From: Aquisphaera giovannonii
Lineage (GTDB): Bacteria; Planctomycetota; Planctomycetia; Isosphaerales; Isosphaeraceae
Direction: 5' to 3'
Length of the DNA: 64,000 bases
Assembly (NCBI RefSeq): GCF_008087625.1
Contig: NZ_CP042997.1
Coordinates: 8,432,001 to 8,496,000 of the forward strand
A model generated the notes under the pieces. It saw nothing but the letters and a program-made list of their open reading frames with translations, did not search any database and was not told where the DNA came from. The position numbers and the translations under genes are program-made. The stretch's first letter is position 1; each line of letters opens with the position of its first letter. Positions 1 to 8,910 of this stretch are shown piece by piece.

Positions 1-364
1 CCCGCACGACGCTCGCCTCGCCCTGTCCGCGGCCCGGAAGGCGGTCGGCCTGAACCCATCCAGCTGGGCGAACTGGAACACACTCGGCGCCGCCGCCTAT
101 CGTGCCGGGGAGTGGCAGGCGGCCTCGGAGGCGATCGACAGGTCGATGGAGCTCAATAAGGGGGGCACTCCCCTGGACTGGGCATTCATGGCGATGACGC
201 GATCCAGACAGGGACGCCCCGACGAGGCCGCCGACTGGCTCCGGCGTGCCCGCCAGGCCGCCTCGCCCGACGAGGAGGCGAGGCGCTTCCTGGCCGAGGC
301 GGAGTCCGTCCTGGGCCACGCCCCGATGGGGCGGCCGGGCACCGTCGAGGCGGGCAGGAAGTAG
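1..364 (+). CDS. C-terminal end of a TPR protein (partial)
   Basis: The gene enters from the left edge of the window and is read in the frame starting at base 2. About 120 residues are visible before the TAG stop. They form at least two tetratricopeptide-like helix pairs (ARKAVGLNPSSWANWNTLGAA, trimmed here to motif level, then the GEWQAASEAIDRSMELN and GRPDEAADWLRRARQ helices), with the usual alanine, leucine and glycine spacing. In Isosphaeraceae this kind of C-terminus is common on large Ser/Thr kinases with WD40 or TPR tails, but no kinase domain is visible, so that parentage is only a guess. The last 15 residues are an unstructured basic tail. Confidence 0.75.
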   Translation, partial: PHDARLALSAARKAVGLNPSSWANWNTLGAAAYRAGEWQAASEAIDRSMELNKGGTPLDWAFMAMTRSRQGRPDEAADWLRRARQAASPDEEARRFLAEAESVLGHAPMGRPGTVEAGRK

Positions 365-803
365 TGCGAGGCCCGCCCGCGGGCGTTGGACGCCTCTTGA
401 TACGAGCCGGTCCCTCGATTGCGGCTCCGACCCCTTCGCTCCTCCGCACGCCGGCCGTCCCTCGCGAGCCACGCAATCCCCCCGGCGTGAACTGAAGCGT
501 GCGAGCCGCCCTTACCTCGCCCTGACCGACAGGAGCCCGCTGTTCGTGTAGCCCCCGCCGAAGGAGGGCTGAGCCCGAGCGAAGGGGATCATGGATGCCC
601 CGGGGCTCCCGCCCCGGCCGAGTGCGGCAGGCCTGCCTGCCCGGAGCGCGTCGATCGGGCACGCGCCGTGCAAGGGTGGTGTGCGTTCCAGGGTTGGGGC
701 GCCCGCGACTCTTCCGGGTGGCCTTCGGTGAGGATCGTGCGCGCTCGGGGAGAGGCGCCATAACGCGGCCTGCGTCCTCGCGACGGCGTGCCGCGTCGGG
801 GGG
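365..803. other. Intergenic stretch, no gene recognised
   Basis: About 440 bases between the TPR protein stop and the MFS transporter. Short open frames exist on both strands but none has a ribosome binding site, family motif or convincing composition. No strong hairpin or repeat was seen. The promoter of the transporter is expected here but no clear -35/-10 pair could be picked. Confidence 0.5.
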
Positions 804-2318
804 ATGTCGATGGCCACGGTGACCTCGAGGGCGGCGATGGAATTCCGGACGGACGTGCCGGCGCGGATGGACCGGCTGCCGTGGAGCCGATGGCACTGGC
901 TGGTCGTCGCGGCCCTGGGGATCACCTGGATCATCGACGGGCTGGAGGTCACGCTCATCGGGACGGTGAGCACGGTGCTCCAGGAGCCCGAGAGCCTGCA
1001 CTTCAGCGGCCAGGAGATCGGGCTGCTCGGGACGGCCTACCTCGCCGGGGCGGTGCTCGGCGCGCTGGTGTTCGGGTACCTGACCGACCGGCTCGGGCGG
1101 AAGAAGCTGTTCACGGTCACGCTGGGGCTCTACCTCGTGGCGGCCTTCTGCACGGCGATCTCCTGGAACTTCGCCAGCTTCGCGTTCTTCCGCTTCCTGA
1201 CCGGGGCGGCCATCGGGGGCGAGTACTCGGCGATCAACTCCGCCATCGACGAGCTGATCCCGGCGCGGGTGCGGGGGTGGGCGGACCTGGCGATCAACGG
1301 CACGTTCTGGGTCGGGGCCGCGGCCGGGTCGCTCGCCAGCGTGATCCTCCTGAACAAGCGGTTCCTGCCGGCCGACGTCGGCTGGCGGGTCGGCTTCGGC
1401 CTCGGCGCGGCGCTCGGGGTGATCATCATCCTCCTCCGCAAGTACGTGCCCGAGAGCCCGCGATGGCTCCTGACGCACGGCCATCCGGAAGAGGCCGAGC
1501 GGATCGTCGCGGACCTGGAGAAGCGGATCGAGGGTGAGCGGAAGGAGCCCCTCCCGGCCCAGACCGGCGGCAGCATCACGATCCGCCACCGCGACCCGAT
1601 CGGGTTCGGGGAGCTGGCCTCGGTGATGCTCAAGATGTACCCCGGGCGCACCGTGCTCGGCCTGGCGCTGATCATCTCCCAGGCCTTCCTCTACAACGGG
1701 GTCTTCTTCACGTTCCCGCTCATCCTCAAGAAGTTCTACGAGGTGCCGGTGGACCATACGGGCCTCTACCTGCTGCCCTTCGCGCTCACGAATTTCCTCG
1801 GCCCGCTCACCCTCGGCCGCTTCTTCGACACGGTCGGCCGCAAGCCGATGATCGCCGGGACGTACACGATCTCGGCGGTGCTCCTGGCCGGCACGGGCTA
1901 CCTGTTCGCGGCGGGGTCGTTCGGGCCGGCGGCGCAGACGCTGCTGTGGGCGATCATCTTCTTCTTCGCCTCGTCGGCGGCGAGCTCGGCGTACCTGACG
2001 GTGAGCGAGATCTTCCCCGTGGAGCTCCGCGGCATGGTCATCGCCCTCTTCTTCGCCGCCGGCACGCTCCTGGGCGGGACCCTCGCCCCCTGGCTGTTCG
2101 GCAGGCTCGTGGACTCCGGCAGCCGCGACATGCTCTTCTACGGCGACCTGTTCGCCGCGGCCCTGCTCATGGCCACCGTCGGAGTCGTGCTGGTCTTCGG
2201 CGTCAAGGCGGAGGGCGCCTCGCTGGAAGACATCGCCACGCCGCTCTCCGCGGCGCTCGATTCGGAGGCCGCGGAGCACGGCAGCACGGCGCCGGGGGGC
2301 AAGTCGTTGGCCGGGTGA
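804..2318 (+). CDS. MFS transporter, sugar porter-like
   Basis: A 504-residue inner-membrane transporter of the major facilitator superfamily, with about 12 hydrophobic segments. Family motifs are visible: GYLTDRLGRKKLF after TM2, PESPRWLL after TM6 (typical of the sugar porter/metabolite symporter branch) and GRFFDTVGRKP between TM8 and TM9. The N-terminal TM1 carries WIIDGLEVTLIG, an acidic residue often seen in proton-coupled members. Length is normal for the family. Start: ATG 804 follows a run of G; an in-frame ATG at 810 is an alternative. The substrate cannot be read from sequence. The gene stands alone and converges on the haem protein gene, with 43 bases between stops. Confidence 0.9.
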   Translation: MSMATVTSRAAMEFRTDVPARMDRLPWSRWHWLVVAALGITWIIDGLEVTLIGTVSTVLQEPESLHFSGQEIGLLGTAYLAGAVLGALVFGYLTDRLGRKKLFTVTLGLYLVAAFCTAISWNFASFAFFRFLTGAAIGGEYSAINSAIDELIPARVRGWADLAINGTFWVGAAAGSLASVILLNKRFLPADVGWRVGFGLGAALGVIIILLRKYVPESPRWLLTHGHPEEAERIVADLEKRIEGERKEPLPAQTGGSITIRHRDPIGFGELASVMLKMYPGRTVLGLALIISQAFLYNGVFFTFPLILKKFYEVPVDHTGLYLLPFALTNFLGPLTLGRFFDTVGRKPMIAGTYTISAVLLAGTGYLFAAGSFGPAAQTLLWAIIFFFASSAASSAYLTVSEIFPVELRGMVIALFFAAGTLLGGTLAPWLFGRLVDSGSRDMLFYGDLFAAALLMATVGVVLVFGVKAEGASLEDIATPLSAALDSEAAEHGSTAPGGKSLAG

Positions 2319-2361
2319 CCCTCTCGAGCCATCCCGGCATCCGAAGTCCGAGAGTCGGGCG

Positions 2362-5300
2362 TCACTTCCCCAGCACCACCTGCGCCTTCGCGGCCGAGCC
2401 CGGCTCATCCTCCAGCGTGCACCGGACGGGCCCTCTCGCGCCCGAGACGTCCACCGCCAGCCAGACGGCATGCAGCCCCGCCGGCAGGTCGGCCACGACC
2501 GCCCCGCCCTTCGGGTCCACGCGGCGGGCATCGAGCCACGCGGCCGTCGCGGGCCCGGAGACGGCGATCCGCACGGGCCCCGGTTGGAGCACCTGGAGCT
2601 CCGTCCGCACGAGGCCGATCCGCCCCGCGCCCTTCGCCGGCCCGGCGGCCGGGATGTCGCCGACGGGCAGGCCGCCCCCCACCGTCGCGTACAGCGGGGC
2701 CCAGCCGTCGAGGCCGGGCTTGCTCACCACGGCCTCCGGCCCTTCGCGATCGAGCACGGAGGCCGCCTCCGATCCCGGGGCGGGCGTCCGCCAGCGCCGG
2801 AAGACGCGATCCTTGCCCACCGAGTACGGGCCGATCTTCCCGAGCTCGGAGAGGAACCGGACCAGGTCCGCGAGCTCGGCCCGGGTCAGCGAATCGGTCA
2901 GCCCCGCGGGCATCAGCGAGCCGCCGGGCTTCTGCTCCTCGACGCTCGAGAGCGGGATGGCGACCTCGCGGTCCTCGGCGTCGCGGAGGACCAGCTCCTC
3001 GTCGGTCTGGCGGACGCGGATGCCGGTGATCAGGCGTCCGTCGTCGGTGGCCACGACCGTCGCGTGGTAATTCTCCTTCACGGCCTTGCCCGGCTCGAGG
3101 AGCGAGTCCACGAGGTAATCCGGCTGGGCGCTCGCGCCGATGCTCTCCAGCCCCGGCCCGACCTGCCCCCCCGCCCCGGCGATGGCATGGCACTTGAGGC
3201 AGGTCGCCTCCTTGCTGCGGAAGATGCGCTCGCCCCGCGCGGGGTCGCCCGACCGCGCGACCTCGGACAGGAACGCGGCCATGCCGGCGGCGTCGAACCG
3301 GCGCGTGCCCGCCTCCAGCCTGCCCGCCCTGGCGATCGCGGCGGCCAGGTCCTCCGCGGGCCGCCCCGACGCCCGCACGGCGCGGAGGCTCACGCGTGCG
3401 ACGTCGGCGTCGAGCGACTTCCCCGCCAGCGCCCGGGCGAGAAGGCCGGGGCCGTCCTTGCGCTCGAGGACGCGGTTCAGGACGGCCTCCGCGACGGCCC
3501 CGCGATCGTCGGCGAGGCCCGCGAGCCAGTCCGCGACGCGGGGCACCGCCGAGCCGTCGCGCGCGACGAGCGAGCCCAGGGCCATCGCCTGGCCGGCCCG
3601 ATCGTCCGCCCTGGCGAGGATCGCATCGAGCGCCTTGCGGCCCCCGGGCGTCCCCATCGCGATGAGGCCCTCGACGGCCGCGGCGCGGACCTCGGCGGGC
3701 GTGGCGGCATCCCGGGCCAGCGTCTCGAGGCGCGGCTCCAGCGACCTGACCTTCCACACGCCCGCGGCCCGCACCGCCGCGGCGCGGAGCGGGGCCTCGG
3801 CCGCGTCGATCAGGGGGGCGAGCCGGCCCAGGTCGCCCGAGGGCACGACCTTCCGGTCCCGCGCCGCCCTCGTCAGGGCGTCGATGAGGGCCGCCCGGCG
3901 CGCGGCGCCCAGGTTGGGCTGGCTCCCGGCCAGCTCCAGGACGACGGCCAGCTCCGACGGGCCGCCCAGCGCGACGATCAGGGACTGCACGGCGTCGTCC
4001 CGGTCCGGCAGGACGCGGCCCTCGCGGAGGAGCTTCAGGAGCGGGCGGAGCACCCGCGGCGAGCCCGCGGACTGGAGCGCGAAGACGAGCCGACGGGCGT
4101 CGCCCTCGAAGGCCGCCTCGCCCGACTCCACCGCCGGCAGCCACTCGCCCCGGAGCTGCCGGGCGGTCAGCCAGAGGGCGTAATCCAGGAAGCCGTCCAT
4201 GGGCCTGTCGAGCGCCCGCATCGCGACCTCGGCCGACCGCCGCGACGGCCGCATGGCGAGCGCCCGGACCGCCTCCAGGCGGACGCGAGGCTCCTCGTCC
4301 TCGACGCGGCGGGCCAGCAGGTCGACCGCGTCGGGGATCCGGTCGTGCCGGAGGCTGAGCACCCGCACGGCCGCGGCCCGGGCCCGGGCGTCGGGGGACT
4401 CGATCACCGCCCGCAGCAGGGCCGGCTCGGTCGCGTCGATCGCCTGGTACGTCCAGAGGGCTTCCAGGCGGAGGTGCTCGAACTCCGGGTCCTTCGGGTC
4501 CAGCCGCTTGACCCACGAGGCGAGCGCGGGGGCGACCTCGGCCGCGCCCCGTTCCTTGAGCACGCGGCGGGCCTGGTGGCGGGTCCAGCCCTCCGGGGCC
4601 TTCAGGGCGTCCAGCAGCTCGGGCACGGGGGCGCCGACGAGCCTGGGCCGGGGGACGAGCGGCCTCCCCTTCGCGGTGACGCGCCAGATGCGGCCCCGCG
4701 TGTGGTCCCGGCGATCGTCGCGGAAGTCGACCTCGCCGTGCTGGATGATCGGGTTGTACCAGTCGGCGATGTAGATCGCGCCGTCGGGCCCCATCTTCAC
4801 GTCGATCGGCCGGAAGGCGACGTGCCGCGTCTTGATCAGCTCGGCCTGCTCCCGCGCCGTGAAGCCGGCGCCGGCGTCGCTCACGACGAACCGGCAGACG
4901 CGGTTGCCGCGGAAGTCGTTCGTGATCAGGCTCCCCCGGTAGTCGTCCGGGAGATGCCGCCCGCTCACGACCTCCAGGCCGCAATACTTGGGGCTGCCGG
5001 GGTTGAGCCCCTGGAGGATCCGCACCGCGTCCGGGGCCGTCACGTAGTAGGCGCCCGGCAGGGCGTAGTTGATCCCCTCGCCCCCCGCGCCATCGGTGAC
5101 GAACGACTGGCCCCAGCGGTCCATGTGGTGGCCCCAGGGGTTCACCAGGCCGCGGATGAAGACGTCCAGCTCCATCGTCTCGGGGCGGAACCGCCAGATC
5201 CCCCCGCCGCCGAGCCGGCGGACGCCGTGCGGGGTCTCGATGTGGCTGTGGATGTAGATCGACTGGTTGAAGTAGAGCATCCCGTCCATGCCCCAGCGCA

Positions 5301-5814
5301 GGGTGTGGACGATGTGGTGCGTGTCCTCGGTGCCGAACCCGGAGAGCATCACGCGGGTCCGGTCGGCCTTGCCGTCGCCGTCGGTGTCCTTCAGGTGGAG
5401 GAGCTCGGTGCTGTTGCCCACGTAGGCGCCGCCGTCGCCCGGCTCGACGCCCGTGGGGATGAGCAGGCCGTCGGCGAAGACCGTCGTCTTCTCCGCCCGG
5501 CCGTCGCCGTCGGCGTCCTCCAGGATCAGGATCTTGTCGTTGGCCTTCTGCCCCGGCTGGATCTGCGGGTAGACCTCGGAGCTGGCGATCCAGAGCCGCC
5601 CCGCGGGGTCGAAGTTCATCTGGATCGGCTTGGAGATGAGCGGGTCGGCGGCGTAGAGATTGACCTCGAAGCCGTCCGCCACGAGGAACGACTTCCGCTC
5701 GATTTCCGGGTCCGGATCCGGGATCGCGAACGGGGCACGCTGGGCGCTCGCGGAGGAAGGCGCGAGCAGGACGAGCATCGCGCCGAGCGGGAGGAAAAGC
5801 TTGCGGCACTTCAT
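2362..5814 (-). CDS. PVC-type c-haem protein with dehydrogenase-like propeller and HEAT repeats
   Basis: A secreted or periplasmic protein of 1150 residues. It begins with a signal peptide (KLFLPLGAMLVLLAPSSASA), followed by a planctomycete membrane-bound-dehydrogenase-type beta-propeller (about residues 30-400, with repeated EDADGDGRAEKT-like Asp-rich blades), then HEAT-like alpha repeats (about 410-830) and a PVC-type cytochrome c module with CLKCH near residue 870 and a Met/Pro-rich region (GGSLMPAGL) likely to supply the distal ligand. A beta-sandwich tail closes the protein. Start: ATG 5814 overlaps the stop of the SGNH gene upstream by 4 bases (ATGA), so the two are translationally coupled. 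The open frame continues upstream through the SGNH gene but that extension is an artefact. Probable role: oxidation of a sugar or alcohol with electron transfer by haem c; the substrate is unknown. Confidence 0.9.
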   Translation of the reverse strand: MKCRKLFLPLGAMLVLLAPSSASAQRAPFAIPDPDPEIERKSFLVADGFEVNLYAADPLISKPIQMNFDPAGRLWIASSEVYPQIQPGQKANDKILILEDADGDGRAEKTTVFADGLLIPTGVEPGDGGAYVGNSTELLHLKDTDGDGKADRTRVMLSGFGTEDTHHIVHTLRWGMDGMLYFNQSIYIHSHIETPHGVRRLGGGGIWRFRPETMELDVFIRGLVNPWGHHMDRWGQSFVTDGAGGEGINYALPGAYYVTAPDAVRILQGLNPGSPKYCGLEVVSGRHLPDDYRGSLITNDFRGNRVCRFVVSDAGAGFTAREQAELIKTRHVAFRPIDVKMGPDGAIYIADWYNPIIQHGEVDFRDDRRDHTRGRIWRVTAKGRPLVPRPRLVGAPVPELLDALKAPEGWTRHQARRVLKERGAAEVAPALASWVKRLDPKDPEFEHLRLEALWTYQAIDATEPALLRAVIESPDARARAAAVRVLSLRHDRIPDAVDLLARRVEDEEPRVRLEAVRALAMRPSRRSAEVAMRALDRPMDGFLDYALWLTARQLRGEWLPAVESGEAAFEGDARRLVFALQSAGSPRVLRPLLKLLREGRVLPDRDDAVQSLIVALGGPSELAVVLELAGSQPNLGAARRAALIDALTRAARDRKVVPSGDLGRLAPLIDAAEAPLRAAAVRAAGVWKVRSLEPRLETLARDAATPAEVRAAAVEGLIAMGTPGGRKALDAILARADDRAGQAMALGSLVARDGSAVPRVADWLAGLADDRGAVAEAVLNRVLERKDGPGLLARALAGKSLDADVARVSLRAVRASGRPAEDLAAAIARAGRLEAGTRRFDAAGMAAFLSEVARSGDPARGERIFRSKEATCLKCHAIAGAGGQVGPGLESIGASAQPDYLVDSLLEPGKAVKENYHATVVATDDGRLITGIRVRQTDEELVLRDAEDREVAIPLSSVEEQKPGGSLMPAGLTDSLTRAELADLVRFLSELGKIGPYSVGKDRVFRRWRTPAPGSEAASVLDREGPEAVVSKPGLDGWAPLYATVGGGLPVGDIPAAGPAKGAGRIGLVRTELQVLQPGPVRIAVSGPATAAWLDARRVDPKGGAVVADLPAGLHAVWLAVDVSGARGPVRCTLEDEPGSAAKAQVVLGK

Positions 5815-7073
5815 CGGGCGGCTCCCCCCTCGCGGACGATCTCGAAGACGTGGGTCAGCGGCTGCTTCAGCCCCGCGATCTCCTTCTCCTTCGCCGCGAC
5901 GAGCGGGTCGAATCGGGGGATCTCGACGGCGTTGTTCCCCTGCTCGTGCCGGCGGAAGCCGAACAGGTAGGTCTGGTTCTGGGGCCGCCATCGATAGAAG
6001 AAGAGCTGGTTCTTCTCGTGAATCGCGCGGCGAAGTGCGTGGACCCTGTCCCAATCCGCGGAGCGATCGAGGTGGAGCGGGACGCCGGCCATCAGCTCCT
6101 CGGCGCCCCCGCGGAACGCCTCTCGGCCGTCGATCCGGAGCGAGTACCGGCCCGGGGCCAGGTCCCTCACGCGTAGGGACGCGACCTCCGGGGAGGGCCT
6201 GGCGATGGAGGGGGCCGGGAGTGCCAGGTCCTGGATCTCGGCGCGAATCCCCGCACCCGTCATCTTCGAGCCCAGGACGCGGACGCCCGACGTGCGGCCC
6301 GGCTTGCCGTCCGCTTCCAGCTCCACTTCCCAGGGGTTCTTCCGCCCCTGACCCAGCTGGAACGCGACGGCCTCGGCCAGCCTGAGGTAGCCGGCCTCGG
6401 TCAGGTGGATCCCGTCGTCCGTGTCTTTCCAGGGGCCGCCGGTCGGTTCGAACCAGGCGGTCAGGTCGACGAAGCGCGCGTCGCGACCTCCCCCGGACTT
6501 GCGAATGACCTCGCCGTAGAGCTCCAGGATCCGGTTGTGCTCGGCCGGGTCCGGGAGCGGCGGGCCTAGTTTCTCGTGGCGGATCGGCGAGAGGAGGACG
6601 ACGCGGAGCGACTTCTCGGGGTCGATCGCGTCCAGGAACCGCGTCATCCCCGCGGCGAACTTCGGGAGGCCCGCCTCGCCGTCGAACGAGTCGGCCATGC
6701 CGTAGCCGACGATCAGGACGGTGGGCCTCGCGGCCTTCACCTGATCCACCAGCGCCTTGAAGCCGGCCTCCGGCGGGTCGAAGCCTGCGCGCGACAGGCC
6801 GGCGACCGTGTCGCCGCTCCAGCCGAGGTTCCGGAACGTCAGGTCCAGTTCGGGATTCAGGAGCGTCAGGCAGGTCTCCAGGTAGCCGTAACGCTGGTCC
6901 CGCTCGACGAGCGTGTCGCCGACGAGGACGATGCGGTCGCCGTCCCGCAGCGGCCAGGGCTTCGGCGAATCGAAGGCGTGGGCCTCGGCGGCCGCGAGGG
7001 CCAGCAGGATCGGGATCAGCAGCGCCGGCGTTCCCGGTCGCCGGGGCGCGGTCCGTGGTCTCGTCGGGGGCAA
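5811..7073 (-). CDS. SGNH/GDSL-like hydrolase, secreted
   Basis: A 420-residue protein with an N-terminal signal peptide (LLIPILLALAAAEAHA). SGNH blocks are recognisable: block I at residues 52-54 reads GDT rather than GDS, block II is NLGWSGDT, block III is GYGMADSFDG and block V is DGIHLTEAGY with the Asp-x-x-His pair. The C-terminal half (about 240-420) is an extra domain seen in planctomycete relatives. Typical family substrates are acetyl or other esters on polysaccharides. Thr in place of the nucleophilic Ser leaves catalysis uncertain. It is the first gene of a two-gene operon with the PVC haem protein (4-base overlap), a pairing common in Planctomycetes. It is transcribed divergently from the RCK protein gene. 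Confidence 0.85.
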   Translation of the reverse strand: MPPTRPRTAPRRPGTPALLIPILLALAAAEAHAFDSPKPWPLRDGDRIVLVGDTLVERDQRYGYLETCLTLLNPELDLTFRNLGWSGDTVAGLSRAGFDPPEAGFKALVDQVKAARPTVLIVGYGMADSFDGEAGLPKFAAGMTRFLDAIDPEKSLRVVLLSPIRHEKLGPPLPDPAEHNRILELYGEVIRKSGGGRDARFVDLTAWFEPTGGPWKDTDDGIHLTEAGYLRLAEAVAFQLGQGRKNPWEVELEADGKPGRTSGVRVLGSKMTGAGIRAEIQDLALPAPSIARPSPEVASLRVRDLAPGRYSLRIDGREAFRGGAEELMAGVPLHLDRSADWDRVHALRRAIHEKNQLFFYRWRPQNQTYLFGFRRHEQGNNAVEIPRFDPLVAAKEKEIAGLKQPLTHVFEIVREGGAAR

Positions 7074-7161
7074 GGGCGATCTCCGGGTTGCGGGGCCGGT
7101 CGGCGGGGGCCATGCCCGTGGTTGAGCGAGGGCGTTGGAGGCGGGTTCATGTGAAAGCTAT

Positions 7162-7167
7162 TATGAT
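7162..7167 (+). promoter_or_regulatory. Possible -10 element (TATGAT) of the RCK gene
   Basis: TATGAT lies in the only AT-rich patch of the divergent intergenic region. No good -35 was found at 16-18 bases. If real, transcription would start near 7174 and the upstream GTG/ATG starts of the RCK frame could not be used, supporting the start at 7213. Confidence 0.3.
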
Positions 7168-7212
7168 ACTCGTGCCAGGGAACGATGCAAACCGCCTCGG
7201 GCCGTTTCGATC

Positions 7213-8262
7213 ATGATGCTCCCCCACCTTCGGATCCCGGCCCGGCTCCGGGTTTACGCCCGATTCAACCGCTACCTCCTGTGGGAATTCCGGTGGGCCC
7301 TCGGCGTGTTCGCCTCGCTGGTCCTCGGCGGCGGGCTGCTGCTCCACCTCTGCTACCATCACGAGGAGTTGAACTTCCCGAGGGCCTGCCACGCCGTCTT
7401 CCTGATGATCTTCCTGGAGAGCTCGATCGACTTCCCCGACGAGTGGTACCTCCAGCCGCTCTTCTTCCTCATCCCGATCGTCGGCCTGGGCGCGATCGCG
7501 GACTCGGTGATCCGCCTGGCGTTCCTGATGTTCAGCCGCAAGCAGAATCAGCCGGAGTGGAACCGCATGCTCGCCTCGCTCTGCCGCCATCACGTCGTCG
7601 TCGTCGGGATCGGCGGGGTCGGCTACCAGGTGATCCGGGACCTGCTGGAGATGCGCGAGTCCGTGGTCGCCGTCGACAAGGCCTCGGACGACCCGCTGCT
7701 CAGCGACCTCTTCGATCGCGGCATCCCGGTCATCCTGGGCAACGCCCGCATGGAGACCATCCTGGAGCAGGCCAACGTGCGCCAGGCCAAGGCGATCATC
7801 CTGACGACCGCCGACGACCTGACCAACATGGACATCGCCCTGACCGCCCGCGAGATGAACGCGACGGCCCGGATCGTGCTCCGGCTGTTCGACGAGACGC
7901 TCGCCGCCAAGGTGGTCGGCGCGTTCGCCATGCCGGTGATCTCGACCTCCCGGGTCGTCTCGCCCGCGTTCATCGCGGAGGCGATGGGCCGGAAGGTCTA
8001 TCAGCCGTTCCAGCTCTCGGGCAAGTCCGTCCACCTGACCGACCTGACGATCTCCGAGGACGGGGGGCTCGTCGGCTGCACCGTCGGCGAGCTCCAGGAA
8101 GACACCGTCGTGAACGTCGTCATGCACCAGGGGATGTCCGGCGTCCACGTCAACCCGGGCGACGACATCGTCCTCCGCCCGGGGGACACGATCCTCGTCA
8201 TCGCACCGATGGAGCCCCTGCTCCGCCTGGAGGCGAGGAATCGGCCCGAGCGAAGCGCCTGA
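7213..8262 (+). CDS. RCK (TrkA-N/TrkA-C) membrane protein, ion-channel-like
   Basis: A 349-residue protein. The N-terminus has one hydrophobic segment (about residues 28-50), a re-entrant-like region and a second segment (about 78-105). A Rossmann RCK_N domain follows (VVVVGIGGVGYQVIRDL, GxGxxG motif) with acidic residues after strand 2 (VVAVDKA), then a TrkA-C domain ending in LRPGDTILVIAP. The architecture matches ligand-gated two-TM potassium channels, but the selectivity filter TVGYG is absent; the corresponding region reads MIFLESSIDFPDEWYLQ. It may be a non-selective channel or a regulator of another transporter. Start: ATG 7213 (MMLPHL) is preferred; the frame can be extended to 7135 but the extra 26 residues are polar and overlap the putative promoter. 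Confidence 0.8.
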   Translation: MMLPHLRIPARLRVYARFNRYLLWEFRWALGVFASLVLGGGLLLHLCYHHEELNFPRACHAVFLMIFLESSIDFPDEWYLQPLFFLIPIVGLGAIADSVIRLAFLMFSRKQNQPEWNRMLASLCRHHVVVVGIGGVGYQVIRDLLEMRESVVAVDKASDDPLLSDLFDRGIPVILGNARMETILEQANVRQAKAIILTTADDLTNMDIALTAREMNATARIVLRLFDETLAAKVVGAFAMPVISTSRVVSPAFIAEAMGRKVYQPFQLSGKSVHLTDLTISEDGGLVGCTVGELQEDTVVNVVMHQGMSGVHVNPGDDIVLRPGDTILVIAPMEPLLRLEARNRPERSA

Positions 8263-8297
8263 TGACTGGTCAGTGCTTGAAATTCGGGTCCAAATCC

Positions 8298-8356
8298 CGG
8301 GAGGGCGAGGCTCCTGCCGAGCCGTGCGGGGGCTCGGCAGGAGCCTCGCCCTCCCG
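8298..8356. repeat. Palindromic repeat, family A, copy 1
   Basis: A perfect inverted repeat with 26-bp arms (8298-8323 and 8331-8356) and a 7-base loop. Two further copies lie at 17149-17205 and 33804-33861. The flank aaaatcaag.cgtgacaga after the right arm is shared with copy 3. Translated, the family reads GEAPAEP...GSAGASPS, a string often found at the ends of planctomycete proteins. It could also act as a terminator for the RCK gene. Confidence 0.9.
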
Positions 8357-8443
8357 AAAATCAAGGCGTGACAGATCGCGATGGATGAGGATGGAGGAAC
8401 CGGCGGAACAGCGACTGGCGTGGTGTCGGCATTCGAAACAAAA

Positions 8444-8515
8444 AACCGGCCAGCGAACCAGCAAGGAACGGCTGCCTCTCCCTCAGCCGTACCGTGTTGG
8501 GTCAACTGGCCGGTT
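8444..8515. repeat. Structured unit 1 of the tandem array
   Basis: 72 bases, 10-bp perfect outer stem; inner stem has an A-A mismatch two bases from its base; loop CCTCTCCCT conserved. Confidence 0.8.
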
Positions 8516-8577
8516 AGACTCGGGCGGGTCTTCGGGAACCTGCCCTCGTGTGCGCTCGGCGGTTGCCGGTGTAGGAA

Positions 8578-8649
8578 AACCGGCCAGCGAATCAGCAGGG
8601 TACGACTGCCTCTCCCTCAGTCGTACCTTGCCGGGTCAACTGGCCGGTT
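8578..8649. repeat. Structured unit 2 of the tandem array
   Basis: 72 bases; outer stem identical to unit 1; perfect 9-bp inner stem GTACGACTG/CAGTCGTAC that extends to 14 pairs including one G-T. It is followed by a GGCGGGT/ACCCGCC hairpin at 8657-8678. Confidence 0.85.
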
Positions 8650-8710
8650 AGACTCAGGCGGGTCTTCGGGAACCCGCCGTCGTGTCCGTCAGTGATCGAT
8701 GCGTGTTTTG

Positions 8711-8781
8711 AACCGGCCAGCGAATCGGTGCAGTACGACCGCCTCTCCCTCGGTCGTACGGTAACGATTGCACTGGCCGGT
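8711..8781. repeat. Structured unit 3 of the tandem array
   Basis: 71 bases; inner stem GTACGACCG/CGGTCGTAC differs from unit 2 by a compensated T-A to C-G change; internal-loop sequences diverge from the other units. Confidence 0.8.
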
Positions 8782-8838
8782 AGCTGCTGGGGCCCTGCGA
8801 GACCGGCGAACTCCGCCGATCGAGGACCGTGTGGAAAA

Positions 8839-8910
8839 AACTGACCAGCGAATCAGCAAGGTAAGACCGCCTCTCCCTCAGCCTTACCTTACCGGGTCAA
8901 CTGGCCAGTT
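8839..8910. repeat. Structured unit 4 of the tandem array
   Basis: 72 bases; outer stem AACTGACCAG/CTGGCCAGTT carries a pair change and one mismatch; the inner stem has several A-C mismatches, which are G-U pairs on the minus strand. On that strand the unit is followed by a T run. Confidence 0.75.

Noticed and set aside
2470-5970. Long plus-strand open frame (over 1100 codons) opposite the PVC haem protein
   Set aside because: Gly/Arg/Asp/His-rich shadow caused by GC-rich codon bias; the minus strand has a signal peptide, CLKCH and HEAT repeats.
2362-7113. Single 1583-codon minus-strand protein spanning the haem protein and SGNH gene
   Set aside because: The upstream third is in the wrong frame relative to the SGNH protein; the ATGA overlap at 5811-5814 defines two genes.
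8444-8910. CRISPR array
   Set aside because: Units are about 72 bases with internal stems and the intervening sequences are similar between units; no cas genes.
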